Source: Cyanobium sp. NIES-981
Lineage (GTDB): Bacteria > Cyanobacteriota > Cyanobacteriia > PCC-6307 > Cyanobiaceae
NCBI GenBank assembly: GCA_945907085.1
Contig: CAMDSS010000087.1
Coordinates: forward strand, 1 to 7,842
Length of the DNA stretch: 7,842 nucleotides
Direction: 5' to 3'
Shown in pieces: positions 5,853 to 7,842 of the stretch. The position numbers and the translations under genes are program-made. Position 1 is the stretch's first letter. Each line of letters begins with the position of its first letter. The notes below the pieces were generated by a model that was not told the origin of the DNA, did no database searches, and saw nothing but the letters and a program-made list of their open reading frames with translations.

Positions 5853-7842
5853 CTAGATTGAATTGCGGCGGATGGGAATGGAGGATGTAGCAGTTATCGG
5901 CACGAAGGGTGTGCCGCTGCCGTCAAAGTTGAAATCGTTGAGCTTGATCCTGATGCCGCCGATGCCATCGTAGGGGCTGTAGTAGACGCCCAATTCGTAG
6001 GAGCGGCGCTGGAGTTTCACCTCAAGGTAGGAATAGGATGATTCTCCGTTGTAGATCGAGCCTGGATCGATGTTGTAAGTGGCGCCCGCTTCGAGAACGA
6101 TGGGACCATAGATTTGTTGCGCCACACTAAATGAAGCGGTGCGAAGGTCGACTGCCCGATCAAAGCTAAAGGGGCTTAAGCCATTGTTGAAGGTGCCGGC
6201 GATCGAGGCGGCAATGCGGGTGTAATCAAAGAAGGGCTTGTCAAAGTGCCCCAGAGTTATGGATGGGCCTCCGAACAGGGTGAGGCTGTTTTGGTTGCTA
6301 CCATCTCCGTAGTTGGCAAAATTGCCGGAAGCACCAAAATCCAATCGCACGCCCGGAATAACGTACCTTGGTGAATAGCGAAGACCCGTGGTTGGATCTG
6401 CCGCATTGGCGATGGGCTTGCCTTCCCAAATGGAGAAGGAAGATGCGGCAGAGACGTTGAGCGTTGAGCGCCAAAGATTGGCAAGGGTGCCTGTGCTGAA
6501 AAGATTTGCTTGGTAATTACCTGAGCTTAGTTGCCAATTTAGGCTAATTGGATTGAAGAAGCTTTTTGATGGGGCGGGGTTGGCAAGGCCGCTGCTGATG
6601 TTTGGGCTGTAAGAGGTATTTGGCGTGCTGCTATCGGATTGAATATTTGTTTTTTCTGCTTGCTTTTGAGAGTCATTGGTCTGAATAGCAAGGCCGCCAC
6701 CGATATTGGCGCCATAGGCATAAATCACATTCTGGAGCCCCAGGCTGCCGTTGTAGGTCCGTTCCCGGTAGGTGCCAAATAGACCTGCTGTTGCGCTGGT
6801 GTGGCCGGGTAGTTGGATGGGCGTCGTCAACCGCGTCGTGTTGCGGGTTCCGGAGCTCAGGTGCTCCGGATTCAGGGTGGCCAGACTCAGGTCAGAAGAG
6901 AGATTGAACCGATTGATTGGCATGTCCAGTTTGGCTAGGAGGCCAAAGGCATCTGCCGCCGTGATCGATTGGGTGACATTGCTGCTGTCAAGACTTGCGC
7001 CTGGGGCAATAAAGTTGCTGCTTTCACCGTTGATGGCGCGCTCAATTAACAATTGGGGCTGGAGGCTGAGGCTCCCGCCTTGGCCAAGTTTAATCGGCTT
7101 TAAGTTATAGCCAATGTAGAAGCCGTCTCTGTCTAGGTTGTCAAATCCAAAGTCAAATGCCGATTTCTCCTTGCCCAGAGTTTGGCTCAGAATAGCTGGC
7201 AGGGAATACTTGTTTTCCAGGATGATGTTGCCACTGCGAGCTCGGATCTTGGTTGTGCCATCGGGATACTGGGTTGCTGTCACATTGCGGGCAATGGTCC
7301 AGGATTTTGCCGGGGTGAAGGGGTCATTGGTGAAGGCCAGTTGCCTTGCGCTCCAGCTATTTCTTTGGATTTTTATGGCTGTGGCTTGGAACCGAATTCT
7401 GCTTATTATTCCTTTGTTGTTTTTGTAATTTGGTGCGACAAGTTGTCCCTGCCCTGCGGTGTTTGTGGGTGCTGTGTAGCCGATCAGACCTAGCAGATTG
7501 ATGGAGATGCCTGTGCTCCAGCTTTGTTGGTAGCTCACATTTTTAACCCGTTGATCAATCCCTATGGCTCTGAGTGACTGGCTAGTAGCTGTCTTGGTGC
7601 CTAAATCTGTTGGTGTTGCGAAACCTGTATTCTCCTTGTACTGGCTCGGTTGAAAGACCACGCTTTCCAGCGCTTCCATCAGCCGCTTGGGTCCGGCTGT
7701 TGCGTTGGTTCCCGCAGCGCCTAGGCAGCTATTGGGGGCTGCCATGGTTGGCAGCGTCGTTTTGCCTGGGGGCAGGATGCTGATGGCACTGCGATTCGTG
7801 CTGGCCGTCAACTGCGGACAGGCAAAGGATGGGGGCAGTTCA
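5853..7842 (-). CDS. Outer-membrane beta-barrel protein, probable DUF3769 / LptD-OstA-like family (N-terminus beyond window)
   Basis: The frame is open from the right edge to a TAG at 5853-5855, giving about 662 visible residues. A TTG at 7809-7811 is not the start, because the frame continues upstream without a stop; the signal peptide and true start lie outside. The protein is rich in Asn, Ser, Thr, Gly and alternating hydrophobic residues, as in transmembrane beta-strands, and has no hydrophobic helix. Counting from codon 7811, residues 137-180 (SRIRFQA..., then TNDPFTP) resemble the conserved start of cyanobacterial DUF3769 proteins, which are related to the LPS-export protein LptD/OstA. 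Barrel strands follow (for example DNLDRDGFYIGYNL at 225-238), ending with YELGVYYSPYDGIGGIRIKL and DFNF at 627-630, then a 22-residue tail. Residues about 378-417 form a polar, Ser/Asn-rich insert, perhaps a surface loop. GC is lower than in neighbouring genes. The family name comes from memory; a generic porin is less likely because no S-layer-homology domain or coiled coil is visible. Confidence 0.75.
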   Translation of the reverse strand, partial: ELPPSFACPQLTASTNRSAISILPPGKTTLPTMAAPNSCLGAAGTNATAGPKRLMEALESVVFQPSQYKENTGFATPTDLGTKTATSQSLRAIGIDQRVKNVSYQQSWSTGISINLLGLIGYTAPTNTAGQGQLVAPNYKNNKGIISRIRFQATAIKIQRNSWSARQLAFTNDPFTPAKSWTIARNVTATQYPDGTTKIRARSGNIILENKYSLPAILSQTLGKEKSAFDFGFDNLDRDGFYIGYNLKPIKLGQGGSLSLQPQLLIERAINGESSNFIAPGASLDSSNVTQSITAADAFGLLAKLDMPINRFNLSSDLSLATLNPEHLSSGTRNTTRLTTPIQLPGHTSATAGLFGTYRERTYNGSLGLQNVIYAYGANIGGGLAIQTNDSQKQAEKTNIQSDSSTPNTSYSPNISSGLANPAPSKSFFNPISLNWQLSSGNYQANLFSTGTLANLWRSTLNVSAASSFSIWEGKPIANAADPTTGLRYSPRYVIPGVRLDFGASGNFANYGDGSNQNSLTLFGGPSITLGHFDKPFFDYTRIAASIAGTFNNGLSPFSFDRAVDLRTASFSVAQQIYGPIVLEAGATYNIDPGSIYNGESSYSYLEVKLQRRSYELGVYYSPYDGIGGIRIKLNDFNFDGSGTPFVPITATSSIPIRRNSI

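Overview
The window looks like core chromosome of a picocyanobacterium of the marine/freshwater Synechococcus-Cyanobium group. This is an inference. It rests on how closely the serine hydroxymethyltransferase, CinA, LeuC and LeuD proteins resemble my memory of that group, on the cyanobacterial outer-membrane protein (probable DUF3769 family) at the right end, on two copies of the cyanobacterial palindrome GCGATCGC, and on starts that lack Shine-Dalgarno sequences. No database search was run.

Layout: five genes run rightward and one runs leftward towards them. Positions 1-1245 hold glyA, cut at its 5' end. Positions 1252-2364 hold a membrane WecA/TagO/MraY-type sugar-1-phosphate transferase. 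Positions 2393-3640 hold cinA, 3691-5100 leuC and 5184-5798 leuD. On the minus strand, 5853-7842 holds a large outer-membrane beta-barrel protein, probably LptD/OstA-like, whose N-terminus lies beyond the right edge. Gaps between genes are 6, 28, 50, 83 and 54 bases, so no gene-free stretch exceeds 300 bases. I saw no rRNA, tRNA, CRISPR array, insertion sequence, prophage or toxin gene.

How the genes fit together: LeuC and LeuD are the two subunits of isopropylmalate isomerase (leucine synthesis). GlyA supplies glycine and one-carbon units. CinA is a probable NMN deamidase/nucleotide-repair protein. The WecA-like enzyme would start synthesis of a lipid-linked envelope glycan, and the minus-strand protein would sit in the outer membrane, possibly delivering lipopolysaccharide. 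The tight same-strand packing suggests co-transcription of glyA through leuD, but the genes are mostly functionally unrelated housekeeping genes.

I found no convincing undescribed system. The points most worth a second look are the poorly characterised beta-barrel protein (lower GC, a polar low-complexity insert, a tail past its last clear beta-strand, only two cysteines, both near the visible N-terminus), a pair of mutually exclusive hairpins in the 83-base leuC-leuD gap, and a 12-bp tandem duplication that repeats the stop codon of the WecA-like gene.
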